A stretch of DNA of 24,046 nt, from the NCBI GenBank assembly GCA_021828575.1, contig JAJZEL010000189.1, forward strand, positions 1 to 24,046, in the 5' to 3' direction. Source of the stretch: Pseudomonadota bacterium. Lineage in GTDB: Bacteria > Pseudomonadota > Gammaproteobacteria > Burkholderiales > Ferrovaceae. Below are positions 8,768-18,386 of this stretch, piece after piece (the first letter of the stretch is position 1; each line of letters opens with the position of its first letter). The translations under genes and the position numbers were made by a program. The notes beneath the pieces were generated by a model that was given only the letters and a program-made list of their open reading frames with translations, did not search any database and was not told the DNA's origin.

Positions 8768-8794
8768 GCCGGTATGGGGTTCGTACAGTAAAAT
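8764..8794 (+). promoter_or_regulatory. Possible sigma-70 promoter of rlmD
   Basis: TTGAGC (8764-8769), a 19-base spacer and TAAAAT (8789-8794) lie between the NUDIX gene and rlmD. The -10 hexamer is good, but the spacer is long and the -35 overlaps the stop codon of the gene before. Read-through from the NUDIX gene is an equal possibility. Confidence 0.35.
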
Positions 8795-8827
8795 CCGCTG
8801 CTTGTCCGCTTTGTCTCGATTTTTTCC

Positions 8828-10162
8828 ATGTCAAAACATCCGTCATCACCTGATTCGTCATCCCTGGAACTGTTCATCGAGGCTTTGGACCATGAGGCGC
8901 AAGGCATTGCGCGCCATCAGGGGAAAGTGGTTTTTGTGGAAGAGGCCTTGCCCGGAGAACGTGTGCATGTCCGTCTGACCCGGCGCAAGGTTCAGTATGA
9001 TCTGGCCCGTCTTGAGCGGATCGAACGTCCCTCATTCACACGGATAGACCCCTTGTGCCCGCATTTTGGCGTGTGTGGGGGGTGCAACATGCAGCATGCG
9101 GACCCTGCGGCTCAAGTGGCTTTCAAGCAGCGCATCCTGGAAGACAACCTGATCCGGATCGGGCGCGTGATGCCGGAAATCATCCTGCCTGCCTTGCAAG
9201 GGTCTTCCTGGGGGTATCGTCAGAGGGCAAGGCTGTCCGTTCGGCTGGTGCAAAAAAAGGGCGGCGTCCTGGTGGGGTTCCATGAAAAAGGCTCCAGTTT
9301 CGTGGCGGACATGCATGTCTGTCCTGTTTTGCCTGCCCATGTGTCCAGGTTGCTGGATCCGCTCAGGCGGTTGGTGGAGTCGCTTAGCCTTCGGGACAGG
9401 TTGCCCCAGATCGAAGTGGCTGTGGGCGAAAGGGTGACGGTGTTGGTGTTCCGGGTCCTTTTGACGCCCACACAGGAAGATGAAGGTAAAATCCGCGCAT
9501 TTGCCGACCAGTGGCAGGTGCAGGTCTGGTTTCAATCCAAGGGGCCTGATTCTGTCAAAAGGTTTCATCCTGCGGAGGCGCCAGGACTGGATTATCGGTT
9601 GCCTGAATTTCAGGTGGTCATGCCCTTTGGCCCCACAGAATTCACTCAGGTCAATGCTGGCGTGAATCGTATTCTAGTGGGGCGAGCCGTTCGCCTGTTG
9701 GACCCGCTTCCGGGTGAGAGGGTGCTGGACTTGTTTTGTGGTCTGGGCAACTTCACGCTTCCCTTGGCGCGCAGTGGTGCCATGGTTACCGGTGTCGAGG
9801 GTAGCCAGACTCTGGTAGAGCGTGCCCGTGAAAACGCTGCATTGAATGGACTGACGGCCAATACCTGCTTCCAGGTGGCCAATCTGTTTGAGGCCACGGA
9901 AGACAGCCTGTCATTGTTGGGTCCGGTGGACAAGCTGCTGATTGACCCTCCACGGGATGGAGCCGTGGAGGTGGTCAAGTCAGTGGGAAGCATTTCTCCG
10001 AAAAGGATTGTCTATGTGTCCTGCAATCCTGCCACGCTGGCACGGGATGCCCATATTCTGGTTCATCAGCAGGGATACACACTGAAGGCCGCCGGGGTGG
10101 CCAACATGTTTCCCCATACGGCCCATGTAGAATCCCTGGCGCTGTTCGAGCGCCAGGGGTAA
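8828..10162 (+). CDS. rlmD: 23S rRNA (uracil-1939-C5)-methyltransferase RlmD
   Basis: SAM-dependent enzyme making 5-methyluridine in 23S rRNA, 444 residues. An N-terminal TRAM-like RNA-binding domain (about 13-68) precedes the [4Fe-4S] cysteines C77, C83, C86 and C165 (LCPHFGVCGGCNMQH and MHVCPV), the arrangement that marks RlmD. The methyltransferase domain has FTQVN (272-276), the SAM loop LDLFCGLGNFTL (300-311), DPPRDGA (373-379) and the catalytic cysteine C399 in VSCNPATLARD. The protein is complete with no missing key residue. Its 3' end contains a perfect 10-bp inverted repeat ending two bases before the stop codon, and it converges on the Bax-inhibitor-like gene with only 9 bases between the two stops. 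Confidence 0.95.
   Translation: MSKHPSSPDSSSLELFIEALDHEAQGIARHQGKVVFVEEALPGERVHVRLTRRKVQYDLARLERIERPSFTRIDPLCPHFGVCGGCNMQHADPAAQVAFKQRILEDNLIRIGRVMPEIILPALQGSSWGYRQRARLSVRLVQKKGGVLVGFHEKGSSFVADMHVCPVLPAHVSRLLDPLRRLVESLSLRDRLPQIEVAVGERVTVLVFRVLLTPTQEDEGKIRAFADQWQVQVWFQSKGPDSVKRFHPAEAPGLDYRLPEFQVVMPFGPTEFTQVNAGVNRILVGRAVRLLDPLPGERVLDLFCGLGNFTLPLARSGAMVTGVEGSQTLVERARENAALNGLTANTCFQVANLFEATEDSLSLLGPVDKLLIDPPRDGAVEVVKSVGSISPKRIVYVSCNPATLARDAHILVHQQGYTLKAAGVANMFPHTAHVESLALFERQG
10134..10158. repeat. Perfect 10-bp inverted repeat at the rlmD 3' end
   Basis: CCCTGGCGCT (10134-10143), loop GTTCG, AGCGCCAGGG (10149-10158). It lies in the last codons of rlmD, just before the TAA. No T-run follows on either strand, so it is not a textbook intrinsic terminator. 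It may act as a shared 3'-end structure for two convergent transcripts. Confidence 0.6.
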
Positions 10163-10171
10163 AGTCCGACG

Positions 10172-10861
10172 TTAGCGACGGTCGCCGCCGAAAACACCCA
10201 GCAGTTGCAGAAGACTCACGAAAATGTTGTAGATGTTCACATACAGGCCCAGTGTGGCTGTGATGTAGTTGGTCTCGCCACCTCGCACGATCTGGTTTAC
10301 CTGAAACAGGATCATCAGGGAGGAGAAGATCATGAACGCACCACACAGCACCAGTTGCATTAAGGGAAGTTGCAGAAAAATGTTGGCGATCACGGCTACC
10401 ATCAGGACAATGGATCCTACCATCAGAAAACTGGCGAGACCCGTGAAATCACGCCGCGTGGTACTGGCAATGCCCGAGAGAGCAAAAAACACCACCCCCG
10501 TGCCGCCAGCTGCCAAGGCAATGAGCTGGGGGCCGTTGCGCAGGGCCAGTGTGAACTGGAGCAATGGGCCGAGCATGACACCCATGACAAAAGTCAGAGC
10601 CAGCAGCAGGTACACGCCCGTGGAACTGTACCGATTGGCGTTGATGGCGAAAAACAGACCGTAGATCACGGCCATGAACAGCAGGCTGGACAGCATGGGG
10701 CTTGCCATCATGAAGGCAAAGCTCATGTTCACGCCCACAAGGGCACCGATTGCGGTAGGGATGAGGGACAGTCCCAGCAGCCAGTAGGTGTTCCTAAGCA
10801 CCCGGTGTTGCAGCGAGTCCAACTGCCCAGTCGGGGTGTAGGTATTGAATTGTCTTTGCAT
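10172..10861 (-). CDS. Bax inhibitor-1/YccA family membrane protein
   Basis: Inner-membrane protein of the BI-1 (UPF0005) family, 229 residues with about seven hydrophobic helices. The N-terminus is soluble (MQRQFNTYTPTGQLDSLQHRVLRNTYWLL). The C-terminus, YVNIYNIFVSLLQLLGVFGGDRR, is the family's hallmark ending. Relatives include E. coli YccA, a substrate and modulator of the protease FtsH, and YbhL; some family members act as calcium leak channels. The start at 10861 has AAGGAG about 9 bases upstream. It is a single gene, convergent with rlmD and divergent from the ilv operon. The exact role in this organism is unknown. Confidence 0.92.
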   Translation of the reverse strand: MQRQFNTYTPTGQLDSLQHRVLRNTYWLLGLSLIPTAIGALVGVNMSFAFMMASPMLSSLLFMAVIYGLFFAINANRYSSTGVYLLLALTFVMGVMLGPLLQFTLALRNGPQLIALAAGGTGVVFFALSGIASTTRRDFTGLASFLMVGSIVLMVAVIANIFLQLPLMQLVLCGAFMIFSSLMILFQVNQIVRGGETNYITATLGLYVNIYNIFVSLLQLLGVFGGDRR

Positions 10862-10974
10862 ATCAACAAGCTCCTTGCTTTTTTACGTCGCACGATTGCG
10901 ACCGGTTACACTCCTAAGACTACGGCAAGGGGGGGAAAGTTGCAAGGATCTGGCGGGTAGGGGTGAGCCGGGCA

Positions 10975-11003
10975 TTGACCAAACGGCCTTAAACCATTAC
11001 CCT
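10975..11003 (+). promoter_or_regulatory. Possible promoter of the ilvBHC-psd-pssA operon
   Basis: TTGACC (10975-10980), a 17-base spacer and TACCCT (10998-11003). The -35 is good and the -10 poor. It would start transcription near 11010, some 18 bases before ilvB. The remaining 10862-10974 stretch between the divergent genes shows no clear leader peptide rich in branched-chain codons and no attenuator hairpin that I can identify. Confidence 0.3.
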
Positions 11004-11027
11004 GCAATGTTTTGGGTAGGCAAGACC

Positions 11028-12737
11028 ATGCAACTCAGCGGCGCAGAAATCACAATCCGGTGCCTCGAGGCAGAGGGGGTCGAATACGTGTTCGGCTACC
11101 CGGGCGGAGCGGTGCTTCACATTTATGACGCCTTGTTCACGCAGGACAAGGTGCGACATATTCTGGTGCGCCATGAGCAGGCCGCATTGCATGCGGCAGA
11201 CGCTTATGCGCGCGCTACCGGACGTCCTGGGGTGGCTCTGGTCACCAGTGGTCCCGGCGTGACCAACGCTGTGACCGGAATTGCCACAGCCTACATGGAT
11301 TCTATTCCCATGGTCATCATTTCCGGGCAGGTGCCTACTCCAGCCATTGGACTGGATGCTTTCCAGGAAGTGGACACCGTTGGGATCACACGGCCCTGCG
11401 TCAAACATAATTTCCTGGTGAAGCAAGTGGAAGATCTTGCCACCACCATGAAAAAAGCCTTCCATGTGGCGTCTACTGGGCGTCCCGGACCGGTACTTGT
11501 GGACATCCCGAAGGATGTGTCCCAGCACATGGCCGAATTTCTGTATCCCGATTCCGTCAGCATGCGTTCTTATTCACCCGCCTTGCGCGGTGATCCCGCC
11601 GCCATCCAGGCGGCAGTGGACATGTTGCTGGAAGCCCGTCGTCCCATGGTTTACGTGGGGGGGGGCGCCATACTGGGCAATGCGTCGGGGCAGGTGACTC
11701 AACTGGTGAAGGATCTGGGTTTTCCATGCACGAATACCCTGATGGGCCTGGGGGCTTACCCGGCCACAGACCCTCAGTTCGTGGGCATGCTTGGCATGCA
11801 TGGCACTTACGAAGCCAATCTGGCCATGCAGCATTGCGACGTACTTCTGGCCATTGGCGCGCGGTTTGATGACCGGGTCATTGGCAACCCGCGACATTTT
11901 TATTCCGAGGGTCGGCGCATCATCCATGTGGATATTGATCCTTCCTCCATTTCCAAGAGGGTGCGTGTGGATGTACCCATCGTGGGCGACCTGTCCCATG
12001 TGCTGAGGGAAATGCAGACATTGCTGGATGCCAGCAAGAAACGCCCGGATGACGCGGCACTCAAGGAATGGTGGAAGCAGATCGGCGAATGGCGTGGGCG
12101 CAATTGTCTGGCATATGACCGCAGTAGCGCCATCATCAAGCCACAGTTCGTGGTGGAAAAGCTCTACGAGGTAACGCGTGGCGATGCCATCGTTACTTCC
12201 GATGTGGGGCAGCACCAGATGTGGGCGGCCCAGTATATAAATTTGACAAGCCCCCGTCGCTGGCTCAATTCCGGTGGTCTGGGCACCATGGGTTTTGGTT
12301 TGCCGGCAGCCATGGGTGCGCAGTTGGCATTTCCTGACGAGACAGTGGCCTGTGTTACGGGTGAAGCCAGCATACAGATGTGCATCCAGGAACTTTCCAC
12401 CTGCAAGCAGTATCACCTGCCGGTGAAAGTCATCAACCTCAATAACCGCTATCTTGGCATGGTGCGCCAGTGGCAGCAGATTCTTCACGGCAACCGGTAT
12501 TCGGAGTCCTACATGGACGCACTGCCCGATTTCGTCAAGCTGGCGGAAAGCTACGGACATGTGGGTGTGCGAGTGGAAAATCCTGCGGATGTGGAGCCAG
12601 CCATGCGCGAGGCATTTGCCCTAAAGGACCGGGTTGTGTTCATGGATTTCATGACTGACCAGACGGAAAACGTATTCCCCATGGTCAAGGCAGGTCAGGG
12701 ACTCACGGAAATGCTGATGGGCGCTGAGGATTTGTAA
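11028..12737 (+). CDS. ilvB: Acetolactate synthase large (catalytic) subunit
   Basis: ThDP- and FAD-dependent acetohydroxyacid synthase, first common step of valine, leucine and isoleucine synthesis; 569 residues. The frame is open from 10845, but ATG 11028 gives the standard N-terminus MQLSGAEITIRCLEAEGVEY. Key parts: GYPGGAVL (24-31), the ThDP-activating Glu50 in VRHEQAALHAADAYAR, and SGPGVTNAVTGIATAY. The ThDP/metal motif reads GEAS (445-448) ending at N472 N473 instead of the usual GDGS; the metal-ligand position is Glu rather than Asp. A nine-base G run occurs at 11657-11665. ilvH follows after 2 bases, so both subunits are made together. The symbol could equally be ilvI. Confidence 0.95.
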   Translation: MQLSGAEITIRCLEAEGVEYVFGYPGGAVLHIYDALFTQDKVRHILVRHEQAALHAADAYARATGRPGVALVTSGPGVTNAVTGIATAYMDSIPMVIISGQVPTPAIGLDAFQEVDTVGITRPCVKHNFLVKQVEDLATTMKKAFHVASTGRPGPVLVDIPKDVSQHMAEFLYPDSVSMRSYSPALRGDPAAIQAAVDMLLEARRPMVYVGGGAILGNASGQVTQLVKDLGFPCTNTLMGLGAYPATDPQFVGMLGMHGTYEANLAMQHCDVLLAIGARFDDRVIGNPRHFYSEGRRIIHVDIDPSSISKRVRVDVPIVGDLSHVLREMQTLLDASKKRPDDAALKEWWKQIGEWRGRNCLAYDRSSAIIKPQFVVEKLYEVTRGDAIVTSDVGQHQMWAAQYINLTSPRRWLNSGGLGTMGFGLPAAMGAQLAFPDETVACVTGEASIQMCIQELSTCKQYHLPVKVINLNNRYLGMVRQWQQILHGNRYSESYMDALPDFVKLAESYGHVGVRVENPADVEPAMREAFALKDRVVFMDFMTDQTENVFPMVKAGQGLTEMLMGAEDL

Positions 12738-12739
12738 TC

Positions 12740-14291
<1,552 letters not shown>

Positions 14292-14297
14292 CGGTCG

Positions 14298-14945
14298 GTG
14301 AATACCTATCCACATCCCCTCATTGCACGTGAGGGGTGGCCTTATCTCGGACTGGCCTGTGCCTTGGCATTGAGTGTGCAGCTGCTGGCCGGGTGGTGGT
14401 CGGTTCCATTCTGGCTGGTGGCGGTATTTGTGCTGCAGTTTTTTCGCGATCCGCCTCGCATTGTTCCGGAAGGCGATCGATGGGTGCTTTCACCCGCAGA
14501 TGGCCGTATTGTGGCTGTGATGGAAACCCCCGATCCCTACCTGCAGCGCTTATCCGTCAAGGTGAGCGTATTCATGAACGTGTTCAACGTGCACTCGAAT
14601 CGCAGCCCCTGCGCGGGACGGGTACAACAGGTGGTTTATCACCCTGGACTGTTCGTGAATGCGGACCTGGATAAGGCTTCCGAGGCCAATGAACGTAATG
14701 CCCTGGTTCTGGAAACGCCGTCAGGACGGCAGTTGACCTGTGTACAGGTGGCTGGGCTTATTGCCCGGAGGATCCTGTGTTATGTCAAGCCGGGTGATTC
14801 CCTGTATGCTGGGCAGCGTTATGGTTTTATCCGTTTCGGATCCCGGGTGGACATTTACCTGCCATTGGGGTCGCGTGTCCGTGTTGCCATAGGAGACAAG
14901 GTCAAGGCCACTTGTACCGTGCTTGCCGAGTGGCCGGAAAGCTGA
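14298..14945 (+). CDS. psd: Phosphatidylserine decarboxylase proenzyme (short type)
   Basis: Makes phosphatidylethanolamine from phosphatidylserine, acting at the inner membrane. It is 215 residues from a GTG start at 14298, six bases after ilvC. The N-terminus is hydrophobic ([18 protein letters not shown]...), then [19 protein letters not shown] and [14 protein letters not shown], all typical. The self-cleavage site is Gly181-Ser182 in [11 protein letters not shown], which would yield a long beta chain and a 34-residue alpha chain with a pyruvoyl group from Ser182. The short form lacks the C-terminal LGST arrangement of the E. coli enzyme. The next gene, pssA, makes its substrate. Confidence 0.94.
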   Translation: MNTYPHPLIAREGWPYLGLACALALSVQLLAGWWSVPFWLVAVFVLQFFRDPPRIVPEGDRWVLSPADGRIVAVMETPDPYLQRLSVKVSVFMNVFNVHSNRSPCAGRVQQVVYHPGLFVNADLDKASEANERNALVLETPSGRQLTCVQVAGLIARRILCYVKPGDSLYAGQRYGFIRFGSRVDIYLPLGSRVRVAIGDKVKATCTVLAEWPES

Positions 14946-14953
14946 GGCATATT

Positions 14954-15721
14954 ATGATCCCGGGCAGCTCCGCGAAAACCGTTCATGATGTCAATGCTCG
15001 CCGCAAAGGCATCTATCTCCTGCCGAATCTGTTCACCACGGCGGCGCTTTTTGCTGGTTTTTTCGCCATTGTCCAGGGAATGAACCAGAATTTCGAAGTG
15101 GCTGCCCAAGCCATTTTTATTGCCATGGTGCTGGATGGTCTGGACGGTCGAGTGGCACGTTTGACCAGAACACAAAGTGCTTTTGGTGCCGAGTACGATA
15201 GCCTGTCCGACATGGTGTCTTTTGGTGCGGCACCTTCCCTTGTGGTGTATGAGTGGGCCCTGCGTGGCATGGGCAAGCTGGGCTGGCTGGCTGCCTTCAT
15301 TTACTGTGCTGGAGCAGCGTTGCGCCTCGCACGGTTCAACACCCAGCTGGGTGTTGCCGACAAACGTTGGTTTACGGGGTTGCCCAGTCCTGCAGCGGCT
15401 GCGTTGCTGGCTGGTATGGTTTGGGTATTGCATTCGGATTACCAGATTGCTGGCAGTCAGGTGCCTTGGCTGGTGTGGGTGGTCACCATTTTTGCCGGGC
15501 TGTCCATGGTGTCCAACGTGCGCTTCTACAGTTTCAAGGATCTCAACCTGCGTCGTAGCGTGCCATTCTGGGCTGCCTTGCTAGTCCTGCTGGGATTCGT
15601 CATCATTACCCTTGACCAGTCACGCATCCTCTGGGGGTTTTTTCTGCTGTATGCGTGTTCCGGATACGCCTATTCCGGATGGAAAGCCCTGCAGTCCAAG
15701 GGCAGACCCCGAATGGGTTAA
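14954..15721 (+). CDS. pssA: CDP-diacylglycerol-serine O-phosphatidyltransferase
   Basis: Membrane CDP-alcohol phosphatidyltransferase making phosphatidylserine from CDP-diacylglycerol and serine, 255 residues. The family active-site pattern is complete at 61-86: DGLDGRVAR, eight residues, G, three, D, three, D (with YDSLSDMVSFGAAP). Several membrane helices follow. The frame is open back to 14912, but ATG 14954 has GAGG at 14944-14947 and sits 8 bases after psd. Residues 11-26 (HDVNARRKGIYLLPNL) match the usual start of type II bacterial PssA. Together with psd this gives the whole phosphatidylethanolamine branch in one unit. Confidence 0.95.
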   Translation: MIPGSSAKTVHDVNARRKGIYLLPNLFTTAALFAGFFAIVQGMNQNFEVAAQAIFIAMVLDGLDGRVARLTRTQSAFGAEYDSLSDMVSFGAAPSLVVYEWALRGMGKLGWLAAFIYCAGAALRLARFNTQLGVADKRWFTGLPSPAAAALLAGMVWVLHSDYQIAGSQVPWLVWVVTIFAGLSMVSNVRFYSFKDLNLRRSVPFWAALLVLLGFVIITLDQSRILWGFFLLYACSGYAYSGWKALQSKGRPRMG

Positions 15722-15729
15722 AAGAAAAA

Positions 15730-15778
15730 GGCGGACTCTGATAAGGAGCCCGCCTGTTAAAGTTAGGGTAAAAACCCT
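15730..15778. terminator. Two inverted repeats after pssA, possible transcript end
   Basis: First repeat: GGCGGACTC (15730-15738), loop of 7, GAGCCCGCC (15746-15754), one mismatch. Second repeat: AGGGT (15765-15769), AAAA, ACCCT (15774-15778), perfect. Neither is followed by a T-run on the plus strand. On the minus strand the first is followed by a T-rich stretch, although no minus-strand gene reads into it. They probably mark the end of the ilv-psd-pssA transcript, but the mechanism is uncertain. Confidence 0.4.
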
Positions 15779-15854
15779 GACTGCACTGTCTGCAACGCCA
15801 AGATAACAAAAGTTTCGTGACAGAATGTGTGCATACCCCCGTGGATTTGTAACA

Positions 15855-17522
15855 ATGTATGATCTCTGGCGAAAAAGGCTTCTAGCCATATCTGTCTTTG
15901 CTTTTATTTCAACCGGTTGGGCTGACGATCGGGCGGTGCTGGCTGTGTCCCATCCGTTGGCCGCTCAGGCAGGCCTTGAGATGTTGAATGAAGGTGGGAA
16001 TGCCATTGATGCCGCTGCTGCCATTCAATTTGCCCTGAACGTGGTGGAACCGCAGTCATCCGGAATCGGAGGGGGGGCCTTTCTCATGGTCTATGTGGCA
16101 CGTGAGCATAGAACTTACGTGTTGGATGCGCGGGAAACGGCGCCGGCTGCAGCCACTGCCGACCAGTTCGTCGGCCGGGATTTCCGGCAGAATTCCACCA
16201 GTGGTCTGGCGGTTGGTGTGCCGGGAACACTGGCCGGATTTTCTGACGCCTTGCAGCGCTGGGGCCGGCTTCCTCTGTCCAAAACCCTGCAGCCAGCCAT
16301 ACGTCTGGCACGGAAGGGCTTCAAGGTGGGTCCTTATCTGGCGCATGCCGTACAAAGTCCCCGTGCTGGTCTCTGGCCTGAGATGCGCCAATGGCTTCGA
16401 AATGACAAAGGCCAGCCGTTACAAGTGGGTGATGTGTTCAAGCAGTCCGAGCTGGCTCATACGCTGGATCTGATTGCCCACCAGGGGCCGTCCGTGTTTT
16501 ATCAGGGAGAGCTGGCCAAGGCCATCGTGTTCGCGCAAAAGCGTTCCCTGATAGGGGCGGCAGGAGAAGGGCGCATGACGCTGGCCGATCTCCGAAATTA
16601 TCATCCCAGGTGGATGGAACCACTGGTTGGGCACTATGGTGATGTGACCATTGTCACTATGCCGCCTCCATCGTCTGGCGGAGTGGCACTTTTGCAGGCC
16701 CTGGGTCTGCTGGAACGTTTTCCCATGGGGCGGGCCCCAGGGTTCGAGGCGGACGGGCCTCTGGCGACTCACGTGACCATTGAGGCCATGCGCATGGCCA
16801 TGGCAGACCGGGCGTTGTGGATGGGAGATCCGGAAGCCACCGTCATTCCGCTGGCCCCTTTGCTCTCCCCCGAAATTCTTGCTGAACGTGCCCAAGCCAT
16901 CCGGTTGGACAAGCGCATGCCTGACCTTGCCGGAACTGCCACTCCTGGCGGAAGGAATACCACCCATTTCAGCGTGGTGGATCGTGAAGGCAACGTGGTC
17001 ACGTGCACCAGTACGGTGGAGGCCGCCTGGGGCAGTGGAATTCTGGTCACGGGCTATGGTTTTCTGCTGAACAATGAACTGACGGATTTCAATGCGGTGC
17101 CTCAAGGGGGGGGCGATAATCCGGGAGCCAACGATGTTCGTCCGGGCATGAGACCCCGAAGCAGCATGGCACCCACCCTGGCTTTCAGAAATGATCATTG
17201 GTGGCTGGCTTATGGTTCACCGGGAGGTTCCACCATCATCAGCACTGTTCTTGAGACTACCCTGGATATGTGGAAAGATGGGTTGCAACCGGAAGATGCC
17301 TTGCGTCTTCCTCGTTTTGCCGTGCTGGATCCTGCTGGCAATACCGTGTATGAACCTGGATTGTCCGGTGATACCCTTAGCGCCCTAGAGGGCAGGGGAC
17401 AGGTGCTCAAAGAAGTGGATACCCCTCTGGGTTCGGTGCAGATGGTGGGTGAAGACCCTGTCACACACAGGCGCTGGGGAGCTGCAGACCCACGGCGCGA
17501 AGGCACTGTCCTGTACTACTAA
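15855..17522 (+). CDS. ggt: Gamma-glutamyltransferase (glutathione hydrolase) proenzyme
   Basis: Periplasmic, self-processing N-terminal nucleophile enzyme that removes or transfers the gamma-glutamyl group of glutathione; 555 residues. ATG 15855 gives a signal peptide (MYDLWRKRLLAISVFAF, likely cut near GWA-DD); the frame is open from 15825. The large-subunit part shows GGNAIDAAAAIQFALNVVEP, GIGGGAFLMVY and DARETAPAA, with the substrate-binding Arg93. The processing site is before Thr369 in NTTHFSVVDREGN, and TCTSTVEAAWGSGI and LLNNELTDF follow. It stands alone between the pssA end and the convergent exbD gene, with only 11 bases between the two stops. No clear promoter is visible in 15779-15854. 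Confidence 0.95.
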   Translation: MYDLWRKRLLAISVFAFISTGWADDRAVLAVSHPLAAQAGLEMLNEGGNAIDAAAAIQFALNVVEPQSSGIGGGAFLMVYVAREHRTYVLDARETAPAAATADQFVGRDFRQNSTSGLAVGVPGTLAGFSDALQRWGRLPLSKTLQPAIRLARKGFKVGPYLAHAVQSPRAGLWPEMRQWLRNDKGQPLQVGDVFKQSELAHTLDLIAHQGPSVFYQGELAKAIVFAQKRSLIGAAGEGRMTLADLRNYHPRWMEPLVGHYGDVTIVTMPPPSSGGVALLQALGLLERFPMGRAPGFEADGPLATHVTIEAMRMAMADRALWMGDPEATVIPLAPLLSPEILAERAQAIRLDKRMPDLAGTATPGGRNTTHFSVVDREGNVVTCTSTVEAAWGSGILVTGYGFLLNNELTDFNAVPQGGGDNPGANDVRPGMRPRSSMAPTLAFRNDHWWLAYGSPGGSTIISTVLETTLDMWKDGLQPEDALRLPRFAVLDPAGNTVYEPGLSGDTLSALEGRGQVLKEVDTPLGSVQMVGEDPVTHRRWGAADPRREGTVLYY

Positions 17523-17533
17523 CCACTGGCTTC

Positions 17534-17950
17534 TTATTTCACCAATCCGATCCCGGTGATGCCCAGTCGCTGGGCCGTGGTCAACACTTCTGCCACTGGG
17601 GCATAGGTGGCACCAGGCAATGGGTGCAGGTGAATGTCCACAGGGGAGGAGGATGACAACACTTCCCTGCAATGTTTTTCCAATTCCTGAATGTTGGATA
17701 CGGGCTTTCCCTGCCAGAGAATCTGGTCGTTTGCATCGACGTCCACTTCGATTGTCTGGTGGCGCGGCAGTGGGTCCGCGTGCGTCCCTTGCCCTGACAG
17801 CGCTAGCGTCGCCGAGTGGTTCTGGATGGGAATGGTGACAATCAGGAGGATCAGCAATACCAGCATCACGTCGATGAGGGGGGTGGTGTTGATCTCCATG
17901 AGCACGGGATCTTCCTTGGTAGAAGATCGAAAAAGGCTGACTGGTTTCAT
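17534..17950 (-). CDS. exbD: ExbD/TolR family energy-transduction protein (second copy)
   Basis: Small inner-membrane protein of 138 residues: a short cytoplasmic N-terminus, one membrane helix (about 23-41) and a periplasmic domain. The proton-pathway aspartate is Asp27 in INTTPLIDVMLVLLIL. It is the last gene of tonB-exbB-exbD-exbD on the minus strand, 4 bases after the first exbD. It differs clearly from the first copy in the periplasmic part (HQTIEVDVDANDQILWQGKPV, then LTTAQRLGITGIGLVK), so it is not a recent duplicate. Xanthomonas has the same tonB-exbB-exbD1-exbD2 order. Its role may be specialised, or it may form a mixed complex with the first ExbD. Confidence 0.92.
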   Translation of the reverse strand: MKPVSLFRSSTKEDPVLMEINTTPLIDVMLVLLILLIVTIPIQNHSATLALSGQGTHADPLPRHQTIEVDVDANDQILWQGKPVSNIQELEKHCREVLSSSSPVDIHLHPLPGATYAPVAEVLTTAQRLGITGIGLVK

Positions 17951-17954
17951 GAGG

Positions 17955-18386
17955 TCAGTTCCGTGGAGGTGGTTCCGTGATAAAACCCACCTGGTGGATA
18001 CCCAGTGACTGGCAGATGTCCAGCACCTTGCGCAGAGTCGCGAACGGGACGCGACTGTCCCCGCGGATATGTACTGCAGGAGGGGTGGCTTGCCCGGTCA
18101 GACGTTCTTTCAGATGCTTCGCCAGATCAGGCAGGTTGACGGGAGTCTGATCCCAGAATATCAGACCCTGATCATCCACGGTGAGATGGATGGCGCCCGG
18201 CTGAGGCTCAACCGGCTGGCTGGCGTCCTGGGGTAACTGGACATGGCGCGTGTGAGTGACGACCGGAATGGTGATCAGAAAAATGATCAGCAGCACCAGC
18301 ATCACGTCCACCAGAGGGGTTGTGTTGATGGTGGCCAGCAGGGTATCGTCTCCCTCGTCTTCGCCAATCAGGGGGCCCAGCGCCAT
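17955..18386 (-). CDS. exbD: ExbD/TolR family energy-transduction protein (first copy)
   Basis: A 143-residue ExbD protein with one membrane helix and the conserved Asp27 in INTTPLVDVMLVLLIIF. The periplasmic domain ends with VPFATLRKVLDICQSLGIHQVGF. With ExbB it uses the proton gradient to drive TonB. Its ATG overlaps the exbB stop by one base (TGATG at 18386), so translation is probably coupled. An acidic N-terminal stretch (GEDEGDDT) precedes the helix. Confidence 0.93.
   Translation of the reverse strand: MALGPLIGEDEGDDTLLATINTTPLVDVMLVLLIIFLITIPVVTHTRHVQLPQDASQPVEPQPGAIHLTVDDQGLIFWDQTPVNLPDLAKHLKERLTGQATPPAVHIRGDSRVPFATLRKVLDICQSLGIHQVGFITEPPPRN

Noticed and set aside
10845..11027. N-terminal extension of ilvB by 61 codons
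   Set aside because: The extension overlaps the divergent BI-1 start, has no family similarity, and the canonical N-terminus begins at 11028.
11574..12560. 328-codon minus-strand open frame opposite ilvB
   Set aside because: Mirror frame of a conserved enzyme, with no recognisable domain and no ribosome-binding site.
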